Part shown: piece after piece, positions 1 through 8,509 of the stretch
How positions within the stretch are numbered: position 1 is the first letter of the stretch
Layout: each line of letters begins with the position of its first letter
Source of the DNA: an uncultured Bacteroidota bacterium
GTDB taxonomy: Bacteria > Bacteroidota > Bacteroidia > Bacteroidales > GWA2-32-17
Direction of reading: 5' to 3'
NCBI GenBank assembly: GCA_903872185.1
Contig: CAIQJL010000363.1
Coordinates: 1-39,824 of the forward strand
DNA: 39,824 nucleotides
Position numbers and translations under genes: made by a program
Notes under the pieces: model-generated
Told to the model about the DNA's origin: nothing
Databases searched by the model: none
What the model saw: the letters and a program-made list of their open reading frames with translations, nothing else

Positions 1-1994
1 AACCTTCAGCTCATATGTTTAGTTTTAATAGCCCCACAGGTGCTTGTCCAACATGCGATGGGTTTGGTCAAACAATAGGCATTGATGAAGATTTAGTAAT
101 TCCTAACAAATCACTTTCAATATACGAAGATGCTATATTTTGCTGGAGAGGTGAAGTAATGAGCGAATGGAAAAACAAATTAATTTATAGTGCAGAGAAA
201 TTTAAATTCCCAATTCATAAACCATTTTACGAATTAACAGAAGATCAACAAAAATTACTTTGGGAAGGAAATAAATATTTTAATGGAATAAATGATTTCT
301 TTAAATTCTTAGAAGAAAATCTATATAAAATTCAATATAGAGTGATGCTTGCAAGGTATAGAGGAAAAACCCTTTGCCCTAACTGTAAGGGCTCGCGTTT
401 AAAAAAGGAAGCATCTTACATTAAAATTAACGATAAAGCAATTACAGAAATATCAGTAATGACTGTTTCGCAATTAAGTCAATTTTTTAAAAATATTAAA
501 TTATCAAAAGAGGAAGCTAATATAGCAAACAGATTGTTAACCGAAGTTCAATCACGACTTAATTATTTAGAAAATGTAGGCCTGGGTTACTTAACATTAA
601 ACAGAAACTCTTCTTCACTTTCTGGCGGAGAATCACAAAGAATAAATTTATCAACCTCGCTTGGTAGCAGTTTAATTGGTTCGCTATACATACTTGACGA
701 ACCAAGTATTGGGCTTCATCCTTTAGATAACTTGAGATTAATAAGTGTATTAAAAAATCTAAGAGATATTGGCAACACTGTTGTTGTTGTTGAGCACGAT
801 GAGGAAGTAATGAAATCAGCAGATTACATTATTGATATGGGCCCAGGTGCAGGAAGCCTTGGTGGTGAAATTGTTTTTGAAGGAAACTATGACGAACTAT
901 TACAAAGCACTAATAGCTTAACTGCTGATTATATAACAAATAAAAAAAGCATACCCGTACCAAGATTCAGAAAAGCCTGGAACAACTTTATAGAAATAAA
1001 TGGTGCACGAGAAAACAATTTGAAAAATATTAATGTAAAATTTCCATTAAATGCATTCACAGTAATAACAGGTGTTAGCGGCTCCGGAAAATCAACCTTA
1101 GTTAAGAAAATACTTTTTCCAGCTCTTAAAAAATATTACGGCAACGGACTTTCAGAAAAAACCGGTTCTTTCGACAATTTAAAAGGCGACCTAAGTTTAA
1201 TTAAAGATATTGAGCTTGTAGACCAAAATCCAATTGGAAAATCATCCAGATCAAATCCGGTCACTTATATTAAAGCATATGATGAAATAAGAGGTTTATT
1301 CTCAATTCAACAATTATCAAAATTAAACGGTTTTAAGCCCTCACATTTTTCATTTAATGTTGATGGTGGCAGATGCGACGAATGCCAGGGCGAAGGATCG
1401 ATTAAAGTTGAGATGCAATTTATGGCCGACGTTAACCTTGTTTGCGAAAGTTGTGGAGGTAAAAGATTTAAACCAGAAATTCTGGAAGTTGAATATAATG
1501 GCAAAAACATTTACGATATTTTAAATTTAACAGTTGATGATGCTGTTGACTTTTTCAATTTGAAAAAAGGACTAAATGAACTAAAAGTTTCTGAAAAATT
1601 AGAGGTTTTAAAAAATGTTGGATTAGGATATGTAAAGCTAGGACAATCATCAAGCACTTTGAGTGGTGGAGAATCTCAAAGATTAAAACTTGCTACATTT
1701 TTAGGAAAATCTTCATCGGCGCAAACACTTTTCGTTTTTGATGAACCAACAACGGGCTTACATTTTCATGACATAAAAAAATTATTAGCTTCATTTGAGG
1801 CACTAATTCAGCATGGTAATAGTGTTATTGTTATTGAACATAATTTAGATGTAATAAAATGTGCCGATTGGATAATTGATCTAGGACCAGGTGGAGGAGG
1901 CAAAGGTGGTGAGGTAGTGTTTTGCGGAACACCAGAAAACTTAATTAAAAACAAAAATTCCTATACAGGAAAATACTTAAAAGATAAACTATAA
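1..1994 (+). CDS. uvrA: UvrA-family excinuclease ABC subunit A (5' end cut off by the window)
   Basis: DNA-damage recognition ATPase of nucleotide excision repair (or a UvrA paralog). The frame is open to the first base of the window, so the first ATG at 15 is internal; about 660 C-terminal residues of a protein that is usually 900-950 long are present. Visible in order, numbered from that ATG: the zinc-finger half ACPTC near residue 10, a second CPNC pair near 125, the first ABC signature LSGGESQR near 205 with Walker B ILDEPSIGLH, the second Walker A GVSGSGKST near 355, the CDEC/CESC zinc module near 455-480, and the second LSGGESQR with FDEPTTGLH near 560-590. Many Bacteroidota carry two UvrA paralogs, and without the N-terminus I cannot say which this is. 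It converges on the next gene through a shared terminator. Confidence 0.93.
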   Translation, partial: PSAHMFSFNSPTGACPTCDGFGQTIGIDEDLVIPNKSLSIYEDAIFCWRGEVMSEWKNKLIYSAEKFKFPIHKPFYELTEDQQKLLWEGNKYFNGINDFFKFLEENLYKIQYRVMLARYRGKTLCPNCKGSRLKKEASYIKINDKAITEISVMTVSQLSQFFKNIKLSKEEANIANRLLTEVQSRLNYLENVGLGYLTLNRNSSSLSGGESQRINLSTSLGSSLIGSLYILDEPSIGLHPLDNLRLISVLKNLRDIGNTVVVVEHDEEVMKSADYIIDMGPGAGSLGGEIVFEGNYDELLQSTNSLTADYITNKKSIPVPRFRKAWNNFIEINGARENNLKNINVKFPLNAFTVITGVSGSGKSTLVKKILFPALKKYYGNGLSEKTGSFDNLKGDLSLIKDIELVDQNPIGKSSRSNPVTYIKAYDEIRGLFSIQQLSKLNGFKPSHFSFNVDGGRCDECQGEGSIKVEMQFMADVNLVCESCGGKRFKPEILEVEYNGKNIYDILNLTVDDAVDFFNLKKGLNELKVSEKLEVLKNVGLGYVKLGQSSSTLSGGESQRLKLATFLGKSSSAQTLFVFDEPTTGLHFHDIKKLLASFEALIQHGNSVIVIEHNLDVIKCADWIIDLGPGGGGKGGEVVFCGTPENLIKNKNSYTGKYLKDKL

Positions 1995-2012
1995 AAAAGT
2001 TTAATCATAAAA

Positions 2013-2039
2013 AAAAGCCGTTGTAATACAACGGCTTTT
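2013..2039. terminator. bidirectional intrinsic terminator
   Basis: The stem GCCGTTG / CAACGGC with loop TAATA is flanked by an A-run on the left and a T-run on the right, so it can act on both strands. It sits between the convergent uvrA-family gene and the secreted-protein gene. Confidence 0.85.
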
Positions 2040-2057
2040 CATTTATAATATAATTTC

Positions 2058-2519
2058 TTAGTCTTGTTTAAATGAGTTTTCGATATTCATAAAACCTACT
2101 AGAACAGAAACGCATCCACTTAAAATTTGGTCAGATAATTCGTCTGAAGTCTGAACCTGTAATGAAATAATTAATTGTTTACTTGATTCTAGTTTAAAAT
2201 CAAAACTTTTTGCATACTGATGTTTCTTATTATCATACAATACATTTCTTTCAGCATCTAGAACCTGAAATTGAATTGGAGGTAAATTTTCATCACCACA
2301 AATTGTGATTCTGTATTCTTGTCCAGAATAAAAAGTTTTATAAAGCTCAGCTGTTTCACCTTCTGAAAGAACTGTAGCATTATAAATTCCATCATGAACG
2401 TATGGTAATAACTCTAGTTTACATATTTTCTTTGCAAAATTTTTGCATTGTGCGTCAGCTACATTTGGAAGCGCCGCAATCATTAAAACAATTACAGATA
2501 AAATTAAAATTTTTCTCAT
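2058..2519 (-). CDS. small secreted protein of unknown function
   Basis: I do not recognise a named domain. The 153-residue product starts MRKILIL and has a clear signal peptide of about 24 residues ending ADA before QCKNF. The mature part has Cys residues near 25 and 33 and further ones in ITICG and SGCVS, and looks like a small beta-rich periplasmic or surface domain. I chose the ATG at 2519 over an in-frame TTG at 2528, because the signal peptide begins there and the ATG lies 9 nt after the stop of the upstream lipoprotein gene. The two genes are almost certainly co-transcribed, and their products probably act together in the envelope. Confidence 0.75.
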   Translation of the reverse strand: MRKILILSVIVLMIAALPNVADAQCKNFAKKICKLELLPYVHDGIYNATVLSEGETAELYKTFYSGQEYRITICGDENLPPIQFQVLDAERNVLYDNKKHQYAKSFDFKLESSKQLIISLQVQTSDELSDQILSGCVSVLVGFMNIENSFKQD

Positions 2520-2528
2520 GGCTTCCAA

Positions 2529-3434
2529 TTATTTTATAATGTTTGATCTAATTTCAGTTGCTGTTTTACAAATTTCGTTAAAAACTTCTGTTGTAACTTT
2601 CACTTCTGATTTTGAAGAGATAATTGATTTTCCGTCTTTTTCTACTACTTCCATTTTAGAAGATGAAGTTTGAATTTTATCAAAAACAACTTTTAATTTT
2701 TCCATATCAGGAAGTACAGCTTGTATGTTAGGATCGGTATTGTATTCACTCATTAAGCTAATTAAAGTATTTAATGATAAACGTTGATCAGCAATACGTT
2801 CAATAAGTTCTTTGTTTGAAGCGGTATTCTGAGCTACTTTACATCCTACATAAAGACCTTCTAACCAACCACCAGCAAGAATTATAGCAGCGATTTCAGC
2901 ACGGTCGTTTTCTTTTAAGAAAGAATTCGAATTCATAAAAGTTTCCGAAATAATTTCCATTAATGAATCACGATTATTAATGTTGGTTTCCATACGAGTA
3001 ATAATTGTTTTATCAATCGCATTTAGAATACCCAAATCATCAGCTAATTTTTTTGTTGTAGCAAGATATTTAATAGAAGCCTGAGATTGATCAAACATAC
3101 TTGCAAAACTTAAATCGGTACTATAAACACCTAAATTTAATGCCATACTTTTTGTTGTAGTATAGTTTCCAGCGTTAGAAGTTGGATTTAAATATTCTTG
3201 ATTATACTTTGCACCAGCTCTTTTCATTAACATAGCAGTCTCTATTGGCGATGGAATGCCATAAATAACTTGTTTTGCTTTGTTAAATTCATCTGGATTG
3301 TTTCCAGTTGCAACTGAATCTTCAATTTGGTCTTCAACATTCGCGTTATCGCCATTACATCCTATCATAAGGGAAGTTGCAACGAATACGGAAAAAATTG
3401 TTAGTTTGCTAATGTTCAATAGTTTAACGTTCAT
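2529..3434 (-). CDS. conserved Bacteroidota-type lipoprotein, function unknown
   Basis: A 301-residue lipoprotein starting MNVKLLN. A hydrophobic leader is followed by the lipobox SLMIGC and an acidic, low-complexity stretch. The rest is mostly helical, with a recognisable segment NLGVYSTDLSFASMFDQ near 100 that I remember from unnamed Bacteroidota lipoproteins. A TTG at 3461 would add nine residues. I prefer the ATG at 3434 because an AGGA-type ribosome site lies about 7 nt upstream and the signal peptide starts there. It is first in a two-gene operon with the secreted protein downstream, and a TAnnTTTG box lies 43 nt upstream. It probably sits on the periplasmic face of an envelope membrane; no function can be assigned. 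Confidence 0.78.
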   Translation of the reverse strand: MNVKLLNISKLTIFSVFVATSLMIGCNGDNANVEDQIEDSVATGNNPDEFNKAKQVIYGIPSPIETAMLMKRAGAKYNQEYLNPTSNAGNYTTTKSMALNLGVYSTDLSFASMFDQSQASIKYLATTKKLADDLGILNAIDKTIITRMETNINNRDSLMEIISETFMNSNSFLKENDRAEIAAIILAGGWLEGLYVGCKVAQNTASNKELIERIADQRLSLNTLISLMSEYNTDPNIQAVLPDMEKLKVVFDKIQTSSSKMEVVEKDGKSIISSKSEVKVTTEVFNEICKTATEIRSNIIK

Positions 3435-3476
3435 ACAGGTTCCTGTTTGTTTTATGTACAATATTAAGGATTATCG

Positions 3477-3484
3477 CAAAAATA
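3477..3484 (-). promoter_or_regulatory. candidate Bacteroidota -7 promoter box (TATTTTTG)
   Basis: Read on the minus strand, it matches the TAnnTTTG consensus, 43 nt before the lipoprotein ATG. The surrounding sequence is so AT-rich that the match is only modest evidence, and no good TTTG -33 box stands at the usual distance. Confidence 0.4.
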
Positions 3485-3510
3485 ACAAATTTTTTAAACA
3501 AAATAATTTA

Positions 3511-4092
3511 ATGAAGTTAAAATTCTTAGAAAAATACAGTTTTAAAAAAAATAAATTACTTTTGGAACTAAAATTTAGAATAAGCTTTTACATTATGAAT
3601 CACAAGATTAACCTTCAAAGAAAATTATTTTCAACAAATGAAAAAGAAGTAATTGAAGTATTAAAAAATATTTCGGAAAAAGGCTATCCAGAAATTGTTA
3701 CTGATTTAATTGGTCTATATTCAAGCTCTCAGTTTGAAAATGTAAGAAATCAAATTCTTTTTATTCTTTCAAATTTAAAAGACAAAAATTCTGTAAGTTA
3801 CTTTATTAATGGCCTTAAACTTGAAACAAATCCAGAAATAAGAACCCAATTAATTTCAGCTTGCTGGCAAAACGGATTAGACTACTCGGATTATTTAGAA
3901 TATTTTATTGAAATTATTACTAAAGAAAGTATGTTTAATTCTATTGAAGCATTCTCTGTTATTGAGGGAAACTTTACTAATCTTGAAGAGAGTAAAATTA
4001 TTGAGCTTAGAAATTTTGTAAAGAAAATCAAACTAGAAACTACTGGTGATAATTCCAAATTACTATCTGAAGTTGAAAACCTTATTTCTTAG
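3511..4092 (+). CDS. HEAT-repeat-like protein
   Basis: A 193-residue helical protein with no signal peptide. Residues from about 35 onward read as alternating amphipathic helices (VIEVLKNISEKGYPEIVTDL, then NVRNQILFILSNLKD, then EIRTQLISACWQ), the usual look of HEAT/ARM-type scaffolds. Such proteins generally mediate protein contacts; the partner is unknown. The reading frame is open further left (to 3280), but that stretch is antisense to the lipoprotein gene, so I start at the ATG at 3511; an ATG at 3595 is the alternative. The gene is divergent from the lipoprotein operon. Its last 11 bases overlap the 3' end of the convergent yggS gene. Confidence 0.68.
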   Translation: MKLKFLEKYSFKKNKLLLELKFRISFYIMNHKINLQRKLFSTNEKEVIEVLKNISEKGYPEIVTDLIGLYSSSQFENVRNQILFILSNLKDKNSVSYFINGLKLETNPEIRTQLISACWQNGLDYSDYLEYFIEIITKESMFNSIEAFSVIEGNFTNLEESKIIELRNFVKKIKLETTGDNSKLLSEVENLIS

Positions 4093-4762
4093 TATAAACC
4101 CGTTCTCCAAATATTGAGTTACCAACCCTAACCATTGTACTCCCCTCTTCTATTGCTATTTTATAATCTCCGGACATTCCCATTGAGATTTCGCAGAAAT
4201 CAGAATTATCATTAAAAAAATTAGCCTTTATACCTTTAAAGGTATTGGTTAATGATTTAAACTCCTTTCTTGTTAATTCTTCGTTGTCAGAAAAAGTAGC
4301 CATTCCCATTAATCCTAAAATCTTTATTGATTTAAAATTTTTAAACTCATCAGCAGTTAACATTTCTATTAATTCTTCATTAGAAAAACCGAATTTAGAT
4401 TCTTCGGTTGCAATATATACTTGAAGTAAACACGAAATTACTCGATTATTTTTTTCGGCTTCTTTGTGTATTTCTCTTAAAAGTTTAAATGAATCTACAG
4501 ATTGTATTAATGTTACAAAAGGTGCAATGTATTTTATTTTATTAGTTTGCAAATGACCAATCATATGCCATTCTATAGGCAAATTTATTTTTGATTTTTT
4601 TTCGGCCATTTCCTGTGCTCTGTTTTCACCAAAAATTACCTGACCGCTCTTTATTGCTTCCAGAATATCTTCCACCGGTCGGGTTTTTGACACAGCCACA
4701 AGTGTAACCGTTGAAGGTAGTGAGTCTTTTATTGATTGTATGTTTTGTTTTATATCAGACAT
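4082..4762 (-). CDS. yggS: YggS/PROSC-family pyridoxal-phosphate homeostasis protein
   Basis: A 226-residue single-domain TIM-barrel PLP-binding protein. Members hold PLP without known catalysis and buffer B6 and amino/keto-acid pools in the cytoplasm. Diagnostic pieces are the PLP lysine in VAVSKTRP (Lys26), WHMIGHLQTNK, and the C-terminal SMGMSGDYKIAIEEGST followed by VRVGNSIFGER. The ATG at 4762 gives a normal-length N-terminus. The TAA overlaps the end of the convergent HEAT-like gene by 11 bp, leaving no room for a terminator between them. Confidence 0.93.
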   Translation of the reverse strand: MSDIKQNIQSIKDSLPSTVTLVAVSKTRPVEDILEAIKSGQVIFGENRAQEMAEKKSKINLPIEWHMIGHLQTNKIKYIAPFVTLIQSVDSFKLLREIHKEAEKNNRVISCLLQVYIATEESKFGFSNEELIEMLTADEFKNFKSIKILGLMGMATFSDNEELTRKEFKSLTNTFKGIKANFFNDNSDFCEISMGMSGDYKIAIEEGSTMVRVGNSIFGERVYTKK

Positions 4763-4785
4763 AAAAAAGTCCCGTAAATAATGAT

Positions 4786-4793
4786 CAAAGTTA
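4786..4793 (-). promoter_or_regulatory. candidate -7 promoter box for yggS (TAACTTTG)
   Basis: Matches TAnnTTTG on the minus strand, 23 nt before the yggS ATG, with a TTTTC-like -33 region about 19 nt further upstream. The position is typical of Bacteroidota promoters. Confidence 0.55.
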
Positions 4794-4816
4794 GAATATT
4801 TACAAGAATATCGAAA

Positions 4817-4838
4817 ATGAAAGCGTGGACGCTTTCAT
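4817..4838. repeat. REP-like palindrome (first of a pair)
   Basis: ATGAAAGCGT GG ACGCTTTCAT is a perfect 10-bp inverted repeat around two bases. Its core GCGTGGACGC recurs with one change, in the opposite orientation, in the neighbouring hairpin at 4852-4885. The form resembles REP elements; no REP transposase gene is in the window. Confidence 0.6.
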
Positions 4839-4851
4839 CATAAAAAAACAA

Positions 4852-4885
4852 CAAATAGAGTAAGCGTCCTCGCTTGCTCTATTTG
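4852..4885. repeat. long hairpin, second REP-like unit and probable terminator of the ser block
   Basis: CAAATAGAG / CTCTATTTG outer arms plus TAAGCG / CGCTTG inner arms (one G-T pair) close on the loop TCCT, giving a 15-bp stem. Read on the minus strand, the hairpin follows the DUF1015 gene and is itself followed by a T-rich run (4839-4851), so it can serve as that gene's intrinsic terminator as well as being one unit of a REP pair. Confidence 0.7.
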
Positions 4886-4919
4886 CTATAAGCACAACAT
4901 TACTTTTTCTTATAAAATG

Positions 4920-6167
4920 TTATTCTAAAGAATGAACAACTAATCCACTTCTTAATTTAGGTTCGAACCAGGTGGTTTTTGGAGGCATAATGTTTCCTGA
5001 ATCAGCAATGTCTAACAATTGTTTCATACTTACAGGGTAGAGCGAGAAAGCAACTTTCATATCTCCACTATCAACACGTTTTACTAGTTCACCCAAACCA
5101 CGAATTCCTCCAACAAAGTCGATTCTTTTATCGGTTCTTAAATCTTTTATACCAAGTATCGGTTCAAGAATTAATTTACTTAACACCGTAACATCAAGAA
5201 CTTCAATCGGATCATTATCGTTATAAGTTCCTTGTTTTGCAGTTAGCGAATACCATTTATTATCTAAGTACATTCCAAAATTATGTAAATGTTTTGGCTT
5301 ACATAACTGACAACCACATTCAACTATATCAAAATTTATTTTCAATTTATCAATTAGTTCAGCAGAAGTTAAACCATTTAAATCTTTTACAACTCGATTG
5401 TAATCAATTATTGAAAGTTGATTATCTGGAAAATGAACAGCTAAGAAATAATTATACTCTTCGCTCCCATTATAATTTGGATTTTGCAAACGTTTTTCTT
5501 TACCAACCAATGCTGCTGCAGCAGTTCTATGATGACCATCGGCCACATAAGTACTTGGCACTTTTGCAAAAAGTTCAATTAATGTTTTAATCGTTTTCTC
5601 ATCACGAATTACCCAAAAATGATGTCCTACATTATCTGAGGTAGTAAAATCATATTCTGCTTTTTCATTTTTAACAATGTTCTCAACAATTTCATCAATC
5701 TCTTTAACTGCACGGTATGAAAAGAATACTGGTTCCATATTTGCATTTGTAACCCGAACATGTTTCATGCGATCTTCTTCTTTATCTTTTCGTGTAAGTT
5801 CGTGCTTTTTAATAACATTATTTAAATAATCATCAACACCAGCACAGCCTACCAAACCATATTGAGTTCTGCCATTCATTGTTTGTGCATATATATAAAG
5901 GTGTTCTTTATCGTCGGCTTTTAACCAATCTTTTTCAATAAATAGCAGAAAATTCGATTTTGCTTTATTGTATACCTCTTCTGAATGCTCATCAATTCCT
6001 TCTGGCAAATCAATTTCAGGTTTTGTAATTCGAAGTAATGAAAATTGATTGCCCCTAGCTTCTACTCTTGCTTCTTTAGAATTTAACACATCGTATGGAC
6101 GAGCAGCTAAATCTTTTGCTATTTCTATTGATGGACGAAGTCCTTTAAATGCTTTTAATATTGCCAT
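4920..6167 (-). CDS. DUF1015-family protein linked to serine biosynthesis genes
   Basis: A 415-residue soluble protein of the DUF1015 family. Family landmarks are ARPYDV near residues 22-27, the basic KHELTRKDKEEDR near 121, VGHHFW near 180 and ADGHHRTAAA at 209-218. The ADGHHR loop resembles the phosphate-binding GxHR-type loop of the ParB/sulfiredoxin superfamily, some of whose members are serine kinases; that comparison is from memory. The gene is the last of serC - serA - DUF1015 on one strand with gaps of 91-112 nt, an arrangement I remember from other Bacteroidota, which suggests a job in serine or phosphoserine metabolism. The activity is unproven. A REP-like hairpin terminator follows. 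Confidence 0.9.
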   Translation of the reverse strand: MAILKAFKGLRPSIEIAKDLAARPYDVLNSKEARVEARGNQFSLLRITKPEIDLPEGIDEHSEEVYNKAKSNFLLFIEKDWLKADDKEHLYIYAQTMNGRTQYGLVGCAGVDDYLNNVIKKHELTRKDKEEDRMKHVRVTNANMEPVFFSYRAVKEIDEIVENIVKNEKAEYDFTTSDNVGHHFWVIRDEKTIKTLIELFAKVPSTYVADGHHRTAAAALVGKEKRLQNPNYNGSEEYNYFLAVHFPDNQLSIIDYNRVVKDLNGLTSAELIDKLKINFDIVECGCQLCKPKHLHNFGMYLDNKWYSLTAKQGTYNDNDPIEVLDVTVLSKLILEPILGIKDLRTDKRIDFVGGIRGLGELVKRVDSGDMKVAFSLYPVSMKQLLDIADSGNIMPPKTTWFEPKLRSGLVVHSLE

Positions 6168-6258
6168 AACACTATAAAATTAAAATTTTCAAATTCCAAT
6201 CAACAAATTCCAAAATCAAACACAATTCTCAAAATTGATACATTTTCAAATTATCAAA

Positions 6259-7179
6259 TTATTTATTAACCTGAAATGTTTTATCTCCAGACTTTAAATA
6301 TCCTACTATTTGTTTTGCAGCAGCTATACCAGCGTTAATATTAGCTTCTGAAGTTTCTGCACCTTGTTTTTTTGGTGTTGAATAATAGCGATGTTCAAAT
6401 GCTAACAAATCTGCATGACAAGCCGGAGCTATATCAGAAATATATTTAAAATCTTCGCGGGCAGCAAAAATACGTTTTAGTGAATCTTCGCAAACTACTT
6501 CTTTTCTTGCAGTGTCTACTAATGTTCCACCTTTTGGCATTTTGGATAACAAATCGAAATTTATTGAGTTTTTCGTTTTATCATTTGCCGGAATATGCAA
6601 TGAAATATAATGACAAGTTGAATAAAGCTCTTCAACAGAACCAACAACTTTTACTCCGTCTTTTTCAATTTGTTCTTTTGCTACAAAAGGATCAAAAGCA
6701 AAAACATTCATTCCAAAACCTTTTGCAATTGTTGCTACACCCTTGCCAACATAGCCATATGCATGAATTCCGATATTTTTACCTTTAAGCTCTGTACCAG
6801 AAATTCCCTTATAATTTCCACGAGCCATAAATACCATCATACCAATTGCCAATTCAGCAACTGCATTTGAATTTTGCCCGGGTGTATTCATAACAACTAC
6901 ACCTTTTGCAGTTGCAGCAGCTAAGTCAACGTTATCATATCCTGCACCGGCACGAACAACAATTTTCAAATTCTTTCCAGCTTCAATTACTTCTTTTGTT
7001 GCTTTATCGCTTCTAACAATTAAAGCATCAACATCTGCAACAGCTTTTAATAAATCGTTGTTATCGGTATATTTTTCGAGTAATACAAATTCAAATCCTG
7101 CATCTTCTATTACTTTTCTTATTGCATCAACTGCAGCTTTTGCAAATGGTTTTTCGGTAGCAACTAATATTTTTGACAT
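6259..7179 (-). CDS. serA: D-3-phosphoglycerate dehydrogenase, short ACT-less form
   Basis: NAD-dependent oxidation of 3-phosphoglycerate to 3-phosphohydroxypyruvate, the first step of serine synthesis. The 306-residue protein has only the substrate- and nucleotide-binding domains and no C-terminal regulatory ACT domain. Visible: RAGAGYDNVD near 76, the NAD-binding turn GIHAYGYVGKG near 137-147, catalytic Arg in DTARKE (Arg225), and DIAPA near 249. Where classical enzymes have the catalytic His in TPHIGA, this one reads TPKKQGAET, so a Lys (270 or 271) takes the place. That matches the lysine subgroup of short (type III) enzymes described for Entamoeba and relatives. It lies between serC and the DUF1015 gene. 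Confidence 0.93.
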   Translation of the reverse strand: MSKILVATEKPFAKAAVDAIRKVIEDAGFEFVLLEKYTDNNDLLKAVADVDALIVRSDKATKEVIEAGKNLKIVVRAGAGYDNVDLAAATAKGVVVMNTPGQNSNAVAELAIGMMVFMARGNYKGISGTELKGKNIGIHAYGYVGKGVATIAKGFGMNVFAFDPFVAKEQIEKDGVKVVGSVEELYSTCHYISLHIPANDKTKNSINFDLLSKMPKGGTLVDTARKEVVCEDSLKRIFAAREDFKYISDIAPACHADLLAFEHRYYSTPKKQGAETSEANINAGIAAAKQIVGYLKSGDKTFQVNK

Positions 7180-7291
7180 AATTTATTTTTTTATTGCCGC
7201 TAAAGCACAAAAGCACTAAAAACTCACAAAATATTTTTATTTTTTTAACTTTATGAACTTTAAGTATTTTAAGTACTTAAGGCACTTGTTT

Positions 7292-8359
7292 TTAATTCAT
7301 TTTCTCAAATTCCTGCATACAATTTACCAATGCCTGTACAGATTCAATTGGTAAAGCATTATAAGTTGAAGCTCTAAAACCACCAACTAAACGGTGTCCT
7401 TTTAAACCAACCATTCCTTTACCTTTTGCAAATTCCATAAATGCATCACTCTTTTCTGCATATTGCTCAGCCATTACAAAACAAATATTCATTAATGAAC
7501 GTGAATCTTTTTCAGCTGTTCCAACAAACATTTTGTTTCTGTCAATTTCATTATAAAGTAAGGTTGCTTTTGCAATATTCATTTCCTGAATTTTCTTAAC
7601 TCCACCAATGCCTTTTAACCATTTTAAAGTTTCTTTTACAGTAAAAATTGGTAATACAGGAGGTGTGTTAAACATAGAACCTTCTTTTATATGTGTGCGA
7701 TAATCCAACATAGTTGGTAATATTCTTGATACTTTTCCAAGTATATCTTCACGAACTATAACAACAGTTACACCTGCTGGTCCAATATTTTTTTGAGCAC
7801 CACCATAAATAAGAGCATATTTACTTACATCAACAGGGCGACTTAAAAAATCTGAAGACATATCGGCAACCAAATTTACAGGACAATCATAATCTGTATG
7901 AATTTCTGTTCCGTATATTGTGTTATTTGTTGTGATATGGAAATAATCTACATCTTTAGGAATAGTATATCCTTTAGGAATATATGTAAAATTTTTATCA
8001 GCTGAGGATCCAAGAACTTGAACTTCGCCAAATAATTTCGCTTCTTTAATTGCTTTTTTAGCCCAAACACCTGTTTCTAAATAAGCTGACTTTTTCTCCA
8101 TTAAATTAAATGGCACCATTGCAAACTGTGTACTTGCTCCACCGCCAAGGAAAAGAACTTTATAGCCAGCAGGAATATCGTATAATTCTGTAAATAAAGC
8201 AACAGCTTCGTCAAGAACTGCTTCAAAATCTTTTGTTCTATGAGAAATCTCAAGAATTGACATTCCAAGCCCATTAAAATCTAATATTGCTTTTGCAGTG
8301 TTTTCAATTGCTATTCTTGGAAGAATTGCTGGTCCGGCATTAAAATTATGTTTTTCCAT
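7292..8359 (-). CDS. serC: phosphoserine aminotransferase
   Basis: PLP enzyme that moves the amino group of glutamate onto 3-phosphohydroxypyruvate to give O-phosphoserine; it may also act in pyridoxal phosphate synthesis. At 355 residues it is the usual length. Visible: the N-terminal [10 protein letters not shown], the PLP-phosphate contact region [10 protein letters not shown] near 71-80, [12 protein letters not shown] near 141, VADMSSD near 164, and the PLP lysine in [12 protein letters not shown] (Lys190). Its product feeds serine phosphatase; no serB-like gene is in the window. It lies upstream of serA, with a 112-nt AT-rich spacer containing nothing recognisable. Confidence 0.96.
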   Translation of the reverse strand: MEKHNFNAGPAILPRIAIENTAKAILDFNGLGMSILEISHRTKDFEAVLDEAVALFTELYDIPAGYKVLFLGGGASTQFAMVPFNLMEKKSAYLETGVWAKKAIKEAKLFGEVQVLGSSADKNFTYIPKGYTIPKDVDYFHITTNNTIYGTEIHTDYDCPVNLVADMSSDFLSRPVDVSKYALIYGGAQKNIGPAGVTVVIVREDILGKVSRILPTMLDYRTHIKEGSMFNTPPVLPIFTVKETLKWLKGIGGVKKIQEMNIAKATLLYNEIDRNKMFVGTAEKDSRSLMNICFVMAEQYAEKSDAFMEFAKGKGMVGLKGHRLVGGFRASTYNALPIESVQALVNCMQEFEKMN

Positions 8360-8509
8360 GTTGATTAAGGATTTAGGAATTACGAATTAAGATTTATAAA
8401 TTATTTTTTTGATTAAAATTTTAGGGTGCAATTTTGCAATTTCTTTTCAATTTACGAAGAAAATTGTCATGCTCTTTAATAGATTTAGAATTGTTTAATG
8501 ACATATCTA

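Noticed and set aside
3280-3510. Upstream extension of the HEAT-like protein by 77 residues
   Set aside because: The extension is antisense to the lipoprotein signal-peptide region, has no protein-like character and ignores two good internal ATGs.
5237-5590. 117-residue plus-strand open frame inside the DUF1015 gene
   Set aside because: Complement shadow of a well-conserved gene with low-complexity composition; similar shadows inside serA, rny and the OmpA paralogs were dropped for the same reason.
7180-7291. Possible repeat family in the serC-serA spacer (AAGTACTTAAGGCACTT-like words)
   Set aside because: Only short AT-rich near-repeats, no clear arms or second copy in the window.
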